DNA from: Lewinellaceae bacterium
GTDB lineage: Bacteria; Bacteroidota; Bacteroidia; Chitinophagales; Saprospiraceae
NCBI GenBank assembly: GCA_020636005.1
Contig: JACJYR010000001.1
Location: 62,001-126,000, forward strand
Direction: 5' to 3'
Length of the DNA: 64,000 nt
The position numbers and the translations under genes are program-made. The first letter of the stretch is position 1. Each line of letters begins with the position of its first letter. Positions 10,169 to 18,452 of this stretch are shown here, piece after piece. The notes beneath the pieces are model-generated. The model made no database searches. It saw only the letters and a program-made list of their open reading frames with translations, and was not told where the DNA came from.

Positions 10169-10867
10169 TCAATTGAGCAATCGGGTGACACCGATTGTGA
10201 GGATAGAGACACTGAAGCCTGCTTCGGCACCAATTGTCCACTTCGGCGACACGACATAGCGCAGGCCCAGAAAACCGGAGAAAGTGCCATTGGTACGCTG
10301 GCCGCCAATGCCCATGTGGCTTTCCAAGGCTGACAAATCCATGTCCGGGCTGTTGGCGCTTCCTTTCACGTTCGACATTTGCATACCAATGGAAAAACCG
10401 CCGTAGAAATCCCAGTCTTCTATACTGGTAACGTGTACGGCCGGGCGCAGGGCAATGTGATAGAAGCTATTGGTCCAGGTGGCTGCGATTCCGTCCCCAA
10501 CAATGGTGGGTTCTGATTTGGAGATCGAATGCCCAACGAGGACGCCGAGGCTGAATTTTTCGTTGAAACGGTAGTCAGCGCCAAGGGAAACAGGCGGCAG
10601 AACCACTTTTGCCTTGTCCATCAGGAAGGTGGGCACGACGCCCACGCCGAGCAAGGCATCCACCTGCCCGCTTTTGAACATCCGCACGGGATGCCAGCGG
10701 ACGCAGCGGCGGCATTTTTTCTTTTTGCCGGGATTGTCAAACGTTCCGAGCCGGGGGGCAGGGCCATCGTTTGCTACCGTTGTGGCGGTGTTGGCATAAC
10801 TGGTGGCGGAAAGATGGAGGGCAGCCAGCACGATGGCTGTGAGGATTAGATTCTGATTCATTTTCAT
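10169..10867 (-). CDS. Outer-membrane beta-barrel protein
   Basis: A predicted exported protein of ~232 residues. The frame is open upstream, but ATG at 10867 (or 10861) directly precedes a classic signal peptide (MNQNLILTAIVLAALHLSA...SYA), so the longer start is rejected. The mature part alternates hydrophobic and polar residues with Gly/aromatic-rich strands (FSLGVLVGHSISK, WDFYGGFSIGMQMS, GFLGLRYVVSPKWTIGAEAG). It ends in a short hydrophobic strand, as in small OmpW/OmpA-barrel-like proteins. A basic Cys-containing patch (KKKCRRCVRWHP) near the N-terminus is unexplained. Cargo or role unknown; monocistronic. Confidence 0.75.
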   Translation of the reverse strand: MKMNQNLILTAIVLAALHLSATSYANTATTVANDGPAPRLGTFDNPGKKKKCRRCVRWHPVRMFKSGQVDALLGVGVVPTFLMDKAKVVLPPVSLGADYRFNEKFSLGVLVGHSISKSEPTIVGDGIAATWTNSFYHIALRPAVHVTSIEDWDFYGGFSIGMQMSNVKGSANSPDMDLSALESHMGIGGQRTNGTFSGFLGLRYVVSPKWTIGAEAGFSVSILTIGVTRLLN

Positions 10868-11149
10868 TTGGTTGAGATTTTTGCAGTTGGAAAAAAGGCA
10901 GGCGACCAAGGCCGCCCTACCGATTAGTTATGCAGTATTAATTTGGTTTTCTGGGGGGTTGGAATTTTGGGGCCGGGTTTTTCAGGGTTCCTTTGTTTTC
11001 ATTTAGCACAACCGGATTTGAATTTCCTGTTGAAGAATTATCCGTTCCGTTCGGTAGTAAAAAGATGCCCATGAATACCCCCAACCATCCTGTGGTTATC
11101 AGTCAAAGAATAGGAATTCCCGGTCAGTTTGAAAAAAAGCTTGGAATTG
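10868..11149. other. Intergenic region, no gene seen
   Basis: About 280 bases upstream of the barrel gene. No convincing ORF, promoter or repeat was recognised on either strand. The next feature on the minus strand is the decayed AraC-type fragment. Confidence 0.4.
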
Positions 11150-11350
11150 TCATTCAGGGAGGGAAGAAAACAACATCCTAATCAGTTGTTTACCAGCCAT
11201 TTGCGCAAGCCATTTGATGCCGGGTCGAGTTTCCCGGAAAAAGTTTGAAAAATTGCCGGGAATGGAAAAACCGACTTCACAAGCTATTTCGGGGAGGATT
11301 ATTTTAGCGGAGTGTTTGTACATAGCACAGCCCGAGCCCAGGAGGGTCAA
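11150..11350 (-). pseudogene. Remnant of an AraC-family DNA-binding domain
   Basis: A 66-codon frame contains EIACEVGFSIPGNFSNFFRE, which matches the second helix-turn-helix signature of AraC/XylS regulators (I A x E V G F x x x x x F S x x F R). Only this C-terminal piece remains. There is no ligand domain, the segment after the signature is off-family, and the frame starts inside the end of the EamA gene (4-bp overlap). It is read as a truncated regulator rather than a functional small protein. Confidence 0.6.
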
Positions 11351-12237
11351 ATGGAGTTTCTCCCAAATTTTTTGTTGAAAACCGGATAGCTGAACACCAC
11401 CACCAAAATGAGCAGCACCCCCCAGTAAAAACCTGCCGAAAGCTCCTTGTCTTCGTGCAAAATGACCCAGGCAAGGAAGATGCCGTACACCGGCTCCAGG
11501 TTCACGGTGAGGGTAGAGGCAAAGGCGGAAAGGTGTTTCAGCGCCCGGAGGGCCAGTACCCAGGTGAGCGTAGTGCAGGCGAGGGCTAGCACGAGCAGCA
11601 TCCCAAGGTCTTTAAGGGAGGGCAGGAGCCTTGCGGCGGGTTCATTGTGAAAATAGAAAGGCAAAAAAAGGCTCAACAGCAGCCAGGCACTGCTCATCTC
11701 AATGAAGGTGATACTGAGCGGCTCGGCATTTTGAATCCATTTTTTGTTCAAAATACTGAACACGGCGGCCAGGAACGCCGAAGTCAGCCCCACCCAGATG
11801 CCGGCGTGCATCGAAACGTCCACATTGTCAACTACGAGCGCCATGCCGGGGATGACGAGGAAGCCCAGCCCGATTTCCCACCAGTTGTTTTTTGTGCGCA
11901 GGACGAGCGGTTCGATGATGGCGGTAAAAAATGCGGTGGTGGCCATACATACCAGGGTTATGGAGGCATTGGACAGCTTGATGGCCCCAAAAAAGGTGAG
12001 CCAATGAACCCCGGTCAATGCGCCCACGAAAGCAAACTGAAGGATGGTCTTCCGGGAGAGTTTGCGGAAAGCACTGCCCGACCGCAACAGGAAAATGAGG
12101 CTGCAACTGGTGATGAGTACCCGCCACCATACCAGCGACAGCGCCGACAGGGAAATGAGGTCGCCCAGGATGGCGGTGAACCCCCAGAGGAAAACGGCGA
12201 TGTGCAGTTCTAAGTAGGCCCTTTTAGTTGCGTCCAT
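11347..12237 (-). CDS. EamA/DMT-family transporter
   Basis: A 296-residue membrane protein with about ten hydrophobic helices arranged as two EamA repeats. The first starts at the N-terminus (LELHIAVFLWGFTAILGDLI), the second near residue 150 (VGLTSAFLAAVFSILNKKWI). Each carries the family's typical Pro/Glu-containing helix (LEPVYGIFLAWVILHEDKEL in repeat two). It ends in a short basic cytosolic tail (NKKFGRN). The family exports or exchanges metabolites such as amino acids; the substrate is not predictable here. An AraC-type regulator fragment directly follows it, perhaps a relic of a former pairing. Confidence 0.9.
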   Translation of the reverse strand: MDATKRAYLELHIAVFLWGFTAILGDLISLSALSLVWWRVLITSCSLIFLLRSGSAFRKLSRKTILQFAFVGALTGVHWLTFFGAIKLSNASITLVCMATTAFFTAIIEPLVLRTKNNWWEIGLGFLVIPGMALVVDNVDVSMHAGIWVGLTSAFLAAVFSILNKKWIQNAEPLSITFIEMSSAWLLLSLFLPFYFHNEPAARLLPSLKDLGMLLVLALACTTLTWVLALRALKHLSAFASTLTVNLEPVYGIFLAWVILHEDKELSAGFYWGVLLILVVVFSYPVFNKKFGRNSI

Positions 12238-12448
12238 ACGGATGGAAGTAGCCGGGAATTTTACCCCCCACAGTTGTTTTGGTTTTGAGACTGCATCAAA
12301 AGTCCATCTTTCGAAAACATGGCAGCATTTAATTTTAGCACTTTAGCGCACAGGCCACCTGGGCCAAAAAATTCTTTGTTCAATGTTCCAGCTTTCCTTA
12401 TGATACACCCTCTAATTGACGGCGCAAAAGAACAAAAAACGTTGGTCG
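12238..12448. other. Intergenic region upstream of peroxiredoxin
   Basis: No gene was recognised between the divergent EamA gene and the peroxiredoxin. The only clear signal is the promoter-like pair at 12449-12481. Confidence 0.4.
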
Positions 12449-12481
12449 TTGTTAGAGGCGGGCCATTCGTTTTTACCTTTG
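12449..12481 (+). promoter_or_regulatory. Bacteroidota-type promoter for the peroxiredoxin gene
   Basis: TTG (12449-12451) and TACCTTTG (12474-12481) are separated by 22 nt. This fits the -33/-7 consensus of the primary Bacteroidota sigma factor (TTTG / TAnnTTTG). It lies 65 nt before the ATG at 12547. Confidence 0.5.
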
Positions 12482-12546
12482 GTAAAAAATTAACGGCAAC
12501 TTTCATTCACTCATTCTATCTTTCACTCATTCAATCACCGTAACCT

Positions 12547-13017
12547 ATGCCACTCAAAACAGGCGACAAAGCCCCCAGCTTCAAATTGTTCGACACTGAA
12601 AAAAAAGAGGTGTCGCTCGACGACTTTAAAGGGAAAAATGTTGTGCTGCTCTTTTTCCCGCAGTCTTTCACCGGCGTTTGCACCAAAGAACTGTGCAGTA
12701 CACGTGACGACATTGCCTTTTACCAGGATCTCAACGCACAGGTGCTGGCCATTTCCGTGGACTCTGTCTTCACCCTCGGAAAATTCAAGGAGGATCAGCA
12801 ACTAAACTTCCCCCTCCTCTCCGACTTCAACAAGGAAACATCCAGGGCCTACGAGTCTTTGTACGAAGACTGGATTCTTGGCATGAAAGGTGTCTCGAAG
12901 CGATCAGCCTTTGTCATTGACAAAAACGGCACAATCCAATACGCCGAAGTTTTGGAAAGTGCCGGGGATTTACCGAACTTTGACGCCGTTAAGCAAACAT
13001 TGAATAGTTTGGGCTAG
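12547..13017 (+). CDS. Peroxiredoxin (AhpC/TSA family, AhpE/BCP-like)
   Basis: A 156-residue thiol peroxidase that should reduce H2O2 and organic hydroperoxides in the cytoplasm. The active-site motif PQSFTGVCTKELC is clear: peroxidatic Cys45 in the P-x3-T-x2-C context, with a second Cys at 50. The rest follows the thioredoxin fold (ISVDSVFTLGKF, SDFNKETSRAYESLYEDWI, RSAFVIDKNGTIQYAEVL). The sequence is closest in style to 1-Cys AhpE enzymes (FFP...FTGVCTKE), but a 2-Cys mechanism using Cys50 cannot be excluded. It is followed 73 bp later by clpS in the same direction, possibly co-transcribed. Confidence 0.93.
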   Translation: MPLKTGDKAPSFKLFDTEKKEVSLDDFKGKNVVLLFFPQSFTGVCTKELCSTRDDIAFYQDLNAQVLAISVDSVFTLGKFKEDQQLNFPLLSDFNKETSRAYESLYEDWILGMKGVSKRSAFVIDKNGTIQYAEVLESAGDLPNFDAVKQTLNSLG

Positions 13018-13090
13018 GCAGTGCAAGGAAGGCAAAAGAACATGAATCAATCACTGAATGGCCCAATGTCAAAATGACCCAATTATAGCG

Positions 13091-13405
13091 ATGCCTTACA
13101 ATCCCTTTATTGAAGAAGACCTCGATGTTGATGTATTATTGGAAGAGGAAGTGACCGACGATACCAGTTCCGGAGAGTTGGCACAACTGATAGTGTACAA
13201 CGACGAGGTGAACACCTTTGATTGGGTGGTAAAATGTTTCACCGATGTACTGAAACATTCGGTGGAACAGGCCGAACAGCTCTCCATTATCATTCACACA
13301 AAAGGAAAGGCAACCGTCAAGACTGCGCCTTTCAAGGAACTTCGTCCGAAAAAAGATGCCCTGGTGGAAAAAGGCCTTTCAGCAGTCATCGAAGAAGGAA
13401 ACTGA
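13091..13405 (+). CDS. clpS: ClpS-like adaptor of the Clp protease
   Basis: A ~104-residue ClpS-fold protein that should bind ClpA/ClpC-type unfoldases and deliver N-degron substrates. The core YNDEVNTFDWVVKCFTDVL matches the substrate-pocket strand and helix of ClpS (Asn and Asp of the NDxVNT segment). EQAEQLSIIIHTKGKATVK matches the central helix and strand. The acidic N-terminal arm (FIEEDLDVDVLLEEEVTDD) is the flexible unfoldase-binding extension. An upstream ATG at 13058 would add 11 residues; 13091 was chosen because the extra residues look non-conserved. A strong hairpin terminator follows at 13430. Confidence 0.88.
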   Translation: MPYNPFIEEDLDVDVLLEEEVTDDTSSGELAQLIVYNDEVNTFDWVVKCFTDVLKHSVEQAEQLSIIIHTKGKATVKTAPFKELRPKKDALVEKGLSAVIEEGN

Positions 13406-13429
13406 TATTCAAACTGTATTTTGATATTT

Positions 13430-13460
13430 ACGCTGGCAGGGTTGCGCACCCTGCCAGCGT
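13430..13460 (+). terminator. Rho-independent-type terminator after clpS
   Basis: A perfect 13-bp stem (ACGCTGGCAGGGT / ACCCTGCCAGCGT) with a 5-nt loop is followed by TTGTTTTTA. It lies 25 nt after the clpS stop. Confidence 0.8.
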
Positions 13461-13468
13461 TTGTTTTT

Positions 13469-13573
13469 ATACTAAAACACGGATGGTTTTGTCGGTTTGC
13501 TATTAGCTGTTGGCAGTTGGCCATTGGCTTTTGCCAACTGCCAAAGGCCAAAAGACATCAGCGCACAGTATAA
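13469..13573. repeat. ~105-bp dispersed repeat, inverted copy at 62.9 kb
   Basis: The segment from ATACTAAAACACGGATGG through GCCAAAAGACATCAGCG recurs almost exactly as its reverse complement at 62937-63042. It contains an internal hairpin (TTGGCAGTTGGC / GCCAACTGCCAA). It is non-coding and sits between clpS and a convergent gene. Confidence 0.85.
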
Positions 13574-13579
13574 GTTCTT

Positions 13580-14644
13580 TCAAAAACCCTCCAACACTTG
13601 CTGCAAGATGTTGGCTGGAAACACCTTCACCGTGCCCGTGTCCAGGTGGTAAAATGCAATTTCCATTTCCTGCTGGTTGCATACATTATTAAGTAGGGCC
13701 ACCGATTGCTCCAGTTCCTTCACAGAAATCCCTTCCAGCCTTACCTGATCCCCTTTGTATAAATACTGGCCTTGCATGTAGGTGCTCTGCCTTATTTCAT
13801 ACCTGTTGTGGGCAGTCAAGGCAAAATAGGTGGTATCCTGCAAATCCGCTTCACTCAAGTCATTGATAAGCCTGGCCAACTTGCCTTCCCGAAAAACGAC
13901 GCCCCAATGGAACAAGGGCAGGGCCACATCGAGCGGCAAAGGGTATTTATTGGGGGTCAGGTACTTTTTCGCCGTTGTTATATCGAGTATGGAATTTTCC
14001 GTTTGCCAATCCTCCAGATCACCCATGTTGTAAAACATCAGCATCCCTTTATCAACAGGCGGCACACCGGTTTTTTCAAAAAACTTCAACTGGTGGAGGC
14101 GGATGGTGGCTGTTAGTTCCGGGATTTGGGTTTTGGGTTTTGGGTTGGGAGCGTTGAGGATTGCCCTGAAATGCACCAAAAAAGCGAAGAATTTTTCCCG
14201 GGTAGATTCCGTCCAGTCGCAGTCGAACTGAAAGGATTGCAGGATGGCAGGGTGGGAGGTTTGGAGGGGTTGGGCGAGGGATGCTATTTTATCGAAAACC
14301 CGCCTGGCCAGCACGGGCACTTCTTCCAATTTCACATTTAATAAGGTGCGGTTGGTGATGAAAACAGTAGGCACAATTTCCAGGCTGCCCAGCCGGGTAG
14401 TGTCAATTTCAACCGGGGCCAGCGGCACGGGCTGGCGGCTTGCATCGTCCCAGTCCACATCGAAAAATTTGACGTAAAGCTTTTCGACCCCCATCGAATC
14501 CAGGAAAAGGCGCTCGGCGAGTGTAATCTCCAGCCCAGTTTGCCAGTGGTAAAAGGCCGGCACAATATGCCGCTCAACTGGTGGTTTCCCACACCCCCCA
14601 TAAACCACCAACAAAAAACCCGAAACCAACAGCCGTTTTTTCAT
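13580..14644 (-). CDS. Lipoprotein of unknown function, possibly TIM-barrel hydrolase-like
   Basis: A 354-residue protein starting at ATG 14644. That start overlaps the stop of the isomerase gene as ATGA, so the two are translationally coupled. The signal MKKRLLVSGFLLVVYGGC is a lipoprotein signal with lipobox YGGC. Motifs such as KLYVKFFDVDW (~residue 50), LQSFQFDCDWTESTREKF and MLMFYNMGDL recall barrel-type proteins of the DUF3142/putative glycoside hydrolase kind, with acidic residues at strand ends. That resemblance is by eye only. Coupling to an arabinose-5-phosphate isomerase hints at an envelope saccharide role, but no substrate can be named. Confidence 0.75.
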   Translation of the reverse strand: MKKRLLVSGFLLVVYGGCGKPPVERHIVPAFYHWQTGLEITLAERLFLDSMGVEKLYVKFFDVDWDDASRQPVPLAPVEIDTTRLGSLEIVPTVFITNRTLLNVKLEEVPVLARRVFDKIASLAQPLQTSHPAILQSFQFDCDWTESTREKFFAFLVHFRAILNAPNPKPKTQIPELTATIRLHQLKFFEKTGVPPVDKGMLMFYNMGDLEDWQTENSILDITTAKKYLTPNKYPLPLDVALPLFHWGVVFREGKLARLINDLSEADLQDTTYFALTAHNRYEIRQSTYMQGQYLYKGDQVRLEGISVKELEQSVALLNNVCNQQEMEIAFYHLDTGTVKVFPANILQQVLEGF

Positions 14645-15663
14645 ACCAGCCCCTCCCTTATCAAGTCGTGCAAATGGACGATGCCCACGTAGGCCGTTCC
14701 GTCCAAGACCACCACCTGGGTGATACAATTTTCCCGCAGGATTTCCAGCGCCTGCACGGCCAGTTCGTCTTTTTGGATGGTTTTTGGTGAAACGGACATC
14801 ACGTCCCTGGCCACCAGGGCAGAAAAATCAGGGCCGGGCTGCCGCTCCAGCATCCGCCGCAGGTCACCGTCGGTGATGATGCCGGCCACTTTCCCATCGG
14901 GGTCGAGCACCACGGCGCAGCCCAGGCGTTTGGAGGTTATTTCCAGGATGGTTTGGTGCAGGCCCGTCTGCAGGCCAACCGCTGGCCGTTCGTTGTGGGG
15001 GTAGATGTCGTGCGCCCGGAGGTAGAGTTGTTTGCCCAGCACACCGCCCGGGTGGAACTGAGCAAAGTCGTGCGGCGAAAAGCCCCTCAGGGAGAGCAGC
15101 GCTACGGCAATTGCATCGCCCAGGGCCATTTGGGCCGTTGTACTGGCGGTGGGGGCCAGGTTGTTGGGGTCGGCCTCCTGCGAAATGGGGGTATGCAGTA
15201 TAAAATCGGAATGTTTGGCCAGCCAGCATTCAAGGTTGGCCACCATGCAGGCAATCGGGTGGTTCATTGCTTTGACGAGCGGCACCAGCACCTTCAGTTC
15301 GTCGGTATCACCACTTTTGCTCAGGCAGAGCAGCACATCCCCGGGCTGTATCATGCCGAGGTCGCCGTGGATGGCATCGGCGGCGTGCATAAAGAGGGCC
15401 GGGGTGCCGGTAGAGTTGAGGGTTGCTGCGATTTTCTGGGCCACGATGGCACTCTTGCCAATGCCGGTTACCACGACCCGTCCCTTTGAATGGAAGACAG
15501 CCTGTACAAAAGCACGGAAAGTGCCGTCAATGCTTGCCCGCAGGTTTTGCAAGGTTTCAATTTCGATGTCGAGGGTGCGTAGGGCAGCCGATTGGATGGA
15601 ATTTTCCAAATAAGATAGAATAAAGGGTGAAAGAGGAGGGGTAAGATTCGGCAAAAATATCAA
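14641..15663 (-). CDS. kdsD: Arabinose-5-phosphate isomerase (KdsD/KpsF family)
   Basis: About 340 residues. The enzyme interconverts ribulose-5-phosphate and arabinose-5-phosphate, the first step to Kdo of lipopolysaccharide. The N-terminal SIS domain carries VVVTGIGKSAIVAQKIAATL, STGTPALFMHAADAIHGDLG and CLSKSGDTDEL, the sugar-phosphate-binding signatures. Two CBS domains follow (residues ~205-340: AVVLDPDGKVAGIITDGDLR and ITQVVVLDGTAYVGIVHLHD). No ATG is available. The frame can start at TTG 15663 or TTG 15609, the latter closer to usual family length. The downstream lipoprotein gene overlaps by 4 bp. Confidence 0.93.
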   Translation of the reverse strand: MIFLPNLTPPLSPFILSYLENSIQSAALRTLDIEIETLQNLRASIDGTFRAFVQAVFHSKGRVVVTGIGKSAIVAQKIAATLNSTGTPALFMHAADAIHGDLGMIQPGDVLLCLSKSGDTDELKVLVPLVKAMNHPIACMVANLECWLAKHSDFILHTPISQEADPNNLAPTASTTAQMALGDAIAVALLSLRGFSPHDFAQFHPGGVLGKQLYLRAHDIYPHNERPAVGLQTGLHQTILEITSKRLGCAVVLDPDGKVAGIITDGDLRRMLERQPGPDFSALVARDVMSVSPKTIQKDELAVQALEILRENCITQVVVLDGTAYVGIVHLHDLIREGLV

Positions 15664-15700
15664 AATGGCCCGTTCGATGGCCAGTTTTATTGGTTTGCTG

Positions 15701-15720
15701 CGGCGTTAAAAATAACGCCG
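15701..15720. repeat. Short perfect hairpin upstream of kdsD
   Basis: CGGCGTTA and TAACGCCG flank a 4-nt AAAA loop. It lies between the divergent kdsD and recQ and may affect either transcript. Confidence 0.5.
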
Positions 15721-15738
15721 AAAACAACCAAATTTTAT

Positions 15739-15770
15739 TTTGGCCGTTTCAACCCCATTTCTTATCTTTG
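15739..15770 (+). promoter_or_regulatory. Consensus promoter pair upstream of recQ region
   Basis: TTTG at 15739-15742 and TATCTTTG at 15763-15770, with a 20-nt spacer, exactly fit the Bacteroidota consensus. The recQ ATG is ~390 nt downstream, so the promoter either gives a long leader or serves an unrecognised small gene. Confidence 0.45.
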
Positions 15771-16158
15771 GCTGCTTTTTGAAAAAAGGGGCATCGAGGC
15801 CCATTTTGCACTATTTGACAACGACATTTACAGGGTTGGGTTTTGCGATGAAGAAGAGTATTTCACCCACTATCAGCCGGGCAACAACTTTGCAGGATCG
15901 GCTGGCGGAAGCATTAATCTGAACAATTAAACAACCAGCAGTGAAGCGGGAAGAAAACTATTGGCCGGGCCTTAATCCTAAAAGGACATCGCCAGTGAAA
16001 GCGCTCAAAACTTTTTGGACATTCTTTTCTCAGAAGCGGAAATTTTTCTACATTTAAGCAATCAAAAAAAACTCCCTGCAGGGAGGCTGTGGTCCTTCGA
16101 CTTTCCCCAAGGCCAAAAGGCGTTATTGCATTAATTGACTTTTAAAACATCAGCGAAA
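15771..16158 (+). other. Leader region of recQ with an unassigned short frame
   Basis: One frame reads through 15718-15928 as coding-like sequence (ALFDNDIYRVGFCDEEEYF) and stops at TAA, but no ATG fits it. It could be a decayed 3' end of a gene. A small palindrome (CTCCCTGCAGGGAG, 16073-16086) lies before recQ. Nothing else was recognised. Confidence 0.35.
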
Positions 16159-18372
16159 ATGATGGTAGCAGAAAAAACATTGACTAAAAACCATTTGCAC
16201 GAAGCCCTCCACCAATACTTTGGCTTCGAAGGTTTTAAAGGAAACCAGGAACAAATCATCCAGAGTGTGCTCGATGGACGTGACACTTTCGTCATCATGC
16301 CCACAGGCGGCGGAAAATCGCTTTGTTACCAATTGCCTGCCCTCATGATGGAAGGCACGGCACTCATCATATCACCCCTCATCGCCCTGATGAAAAATCA
16401 GGTGGACAGTATTCGTGGTTATAGCGACGAGGACGAGGTGGCCCACTTCCTCAACTCCTCCCTGACCAGGGTACAGATGAAAGAGGTGAAAGCAGACATC
16501 GTGGCCGGCAAGACCAAACTGCTCTACGTGGCGCCGGAAACACTTACCAAAGAGGAAAACATCGAATTCTTCCAAAGCGTCAATATCTCCTTTGTGGCTG
16601 TGGACGAGGCGCACTGCATCTCTGAATGGGGCCACGACTTCCGCCCGGAATACCGCCGCATCAGGGCCATGATCGATGCCATCAATAAAGAAATACCCAT
16701 TGTGGCGCTTACAGCTACAGCCACCCCGAAGGTACAATCCGACATCCTCAAAAACCTGAACATGCGCAACGTCAACCAATACGTTTCGTCGTTCAACCGG
16801 GACAACCTGTTCTACGAGGTGCGCCCAAAAGGCAAAAAAGAAGCGACCATCCGGCAGATTGTCCAGGTGATCAAAACCATACCCAACCAGTCGGGCATCA
16901 TATACGTGCAGGCCAGGAAGTCCACCGAAGAGATCGCCGAAGTGCTCAACGTAAACGGCATCAAAGCAGCCCCCTACCACGCAGGGCTGGATGCCAAGAC
17001 CCGCTCCGCCACACAGGACGCCTTCCTGATGGAAGACATTGACGTCATCGTCGCCACCATCGCCTTCGGCATGGGGATCGACAAGCCAGACGTCCGTTTT
17101 GTCATCCACTTCAACATGCCGAAGAGCATCGAAAACTATTACCAGGAGACCGGACGTGCCGGCAGGGATGGCCTCGAAGGACGCTGTATCTCTTTCTTTT
17201 CCTACAAGGATATGGCTAAGCTGGAGAAATTCCTGCGGGACAAGCCGGTCGCCGAGCGGGAAATGAGCGCCCAACTCATGCAGGAAGTGATGGCCTATGT
17301 GGAAACGACCGGCTGCCGCCGACGGTTCCTGCTGTTTTACTTCGGGGAAGAATTTGAAGAGAAGGACTGCGGCTGTATGTGCGACAACTGTAAATACCCC
17401 CGTGAAAAGGTGGAAGTGCAGATAGAAATGCAGCAGGCCCTTATGTCCGTGAAAGCACTGGAGGAGAATTTTAAAATCAACACGATCATTGACTTCGTCA
17501 TGGGGCGGGAGACGAAAGAGATGAAGGACTATAAATTTAACAAAAAGCCCCTCTTTGGCTGCGGAAAGGATAAGGACGAACTGTTCTGGAACTCTGTCTT
17601 CCGCCATGCGCTGATCAATGAGTTCCTGCGGAAAGATATCGAAACCTATGGCGTTTTGAAGATCACACAGTTTGGCCATGAGTTCATCGACGATCCGTTC
17701 GAAGTGAAGATCCCGCTCAACCTGGATTACAACAACCAGGAAGTTGACCTGGACGATACGGCTGGAAAAGCCGCCGCCCTGGACGAGACCCTGGTGAAAA
17801 TGCTGAAAGACCTGCGCCGGGAAGTGGCCAAAAAGAAAGGTGTGCCCCCCTTCGTCATCTTTCAGGATCCCTCGCTCGAAGACATGGCCACCCAGTATCC
17901 CATTTCGATGGACGATATGACCAAGATACAGGGGGTGAGCATCGGCAAGGCGCAGCGCTATGCCAAGCCATTCCTCGAAATGATTGCCGATTATGTGGAG
18001 GAAAATGAAATTGAGCGCCCATCTGATGTGGTCATCAAACAGGTGGCCAATAAGTCGAAGGTCAAAGTGGCCATCATCCAGGCCATTGATCGTAAGATGC
18101 CACTGCCCGACATCGCCCGCCAAAACGACCTGAAAATGGACGAACTGATGGAGGAACTGGATGCCATCGTTTCATCCGGCACCAAGGTCAACATAGATTA
18201 CTACCTGGAAGACAACATGGACGAATCGGTAGTGGAAGAAATCTTCGACTACTTCATGGAGGCTGCCACCGACAATCCCGAAGCAGCCTACAAAGAGCTC
18301 AAGGACGAAGAATATACCTTTGAAGAAATACAGTTGGTGCGGCTGAAGTTTATGTCCGAAATGGCTAACTGA
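16159..18372 (+). CDS. recQ: ATP-dependent DNA helicase RecQ
   Basis: A ~737-residue 3'-5' superfamily 2 helicase that acts in recombination and fork repair. Motif I is MPTGGGKSLCYQLPAL. The DExH box and RecQ aromatic loop read VDEAHCISEWGHDFRPEYRR. Motif VI is QETGRAGRDG. The zinc-binding domain keeps its cysteines (TTGCRRRFLLFYFGE then DCGCMCDNC). A winged-helix region and an HRDC-like segment (VPPFVIFQDPSLEDMA...) follow, with a long C-terminal extension rich in acidic residues, as in other Bacteroidota RecQs. The frame opens at a TTG (16135), but ATG 16159 or 16162 is the natural start. aroQ follows after 80 bp. Confidence 0.96.
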   Translation: MMVAEKTLTKNHLHEALHQYFGFEGFKGNQEQIIQSVLDGRDTFVIMPTGGGKSLCYQLPALMMEGTALIISPLIALMKNQVDSIRGYSDEDEVAHFLNSSLTRVQMKEVKADIVAGKTKLLYVAPETLTKEENIEFFQSVNISFVAVDEAHCISEWGHDFRPEYRRIRAMIDAINKEIPIVALTATATPKVQSDILKNLNMRNVNQYVSSFNRDNLFYEVRPKGKKEATIRQIVQVIKTIPNQSGIIYVQARKSTEEIAEVLNVNGIKAAPYHAGLDAKTRSATQDAFLMEDIDVIVATIAFGMGIDKPDVRFVIHFNMPKSIENYYQETGRAGRDGLEGRCISFFSYKDMAKLEKFLRDKPVAEREMSAQLMQEVMAYVETTGCRRRFLLFYFGEEFEEKDCGCMCDNCKYPREKVEVQIEMQQALMSVKALEENFKINTIIDFVMGRETKEMKDYKFNKKPLFGCGKDKDELFWNSVFRHALINEFLRKDIETYGVLKITQFGHEFIDDPFEVKIPLNLDYNNQEVDLDDTAGKAAALDETLVKMLKDLRREVAKKKGVPPFVIFQDPSLEDMATQYPISMDDMTKIQGVSIGKAQRYAKPFLEMIADYVEENEIERPSDVVIKQVANKSKVKVAIIQAIDRKMPLPDIARQNDLKMDELMEELDAIVSSGTKVNIDYYLEDNMDESVVEEIFDYFMEAATDNPEAAYKELKDEEYTFEEIQLVRLKFMSEMAN

Positions 18373-18382
18373 TCGTTGCTTG

Positions 18383-18450
18383 TTGTTCGTTGTTGGTTGA
18401 TAGTTTTGAGTCGCATGGGCAACGAACAACAAACAACCAACAACGAACAA
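18383..18450 (+). promoter_or_regulatory. Inverted repeat in the recQ-aroQ spacer
   Basis: TTGTTCGTTGTTGGTTG (18383-18399) and its exact reverse complement (18434-18450) flank a 34-nt loop. The right arm ends two bases before the aroQ ATG, so the hairpin could mask translation initiation or mark a repeat insertion. Confidence 0.55.
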
Positions 18451-18452
18451 CC

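Noticed and set aside
16372..18123. Long open frame (583 codons) antisense to recQ
   Set aside because: It is the shadow of a GC-rich, codon-biased gene. Its translation is low-complexity (His/Val/Leu-rich), while the sense strand has every RecQ motif.
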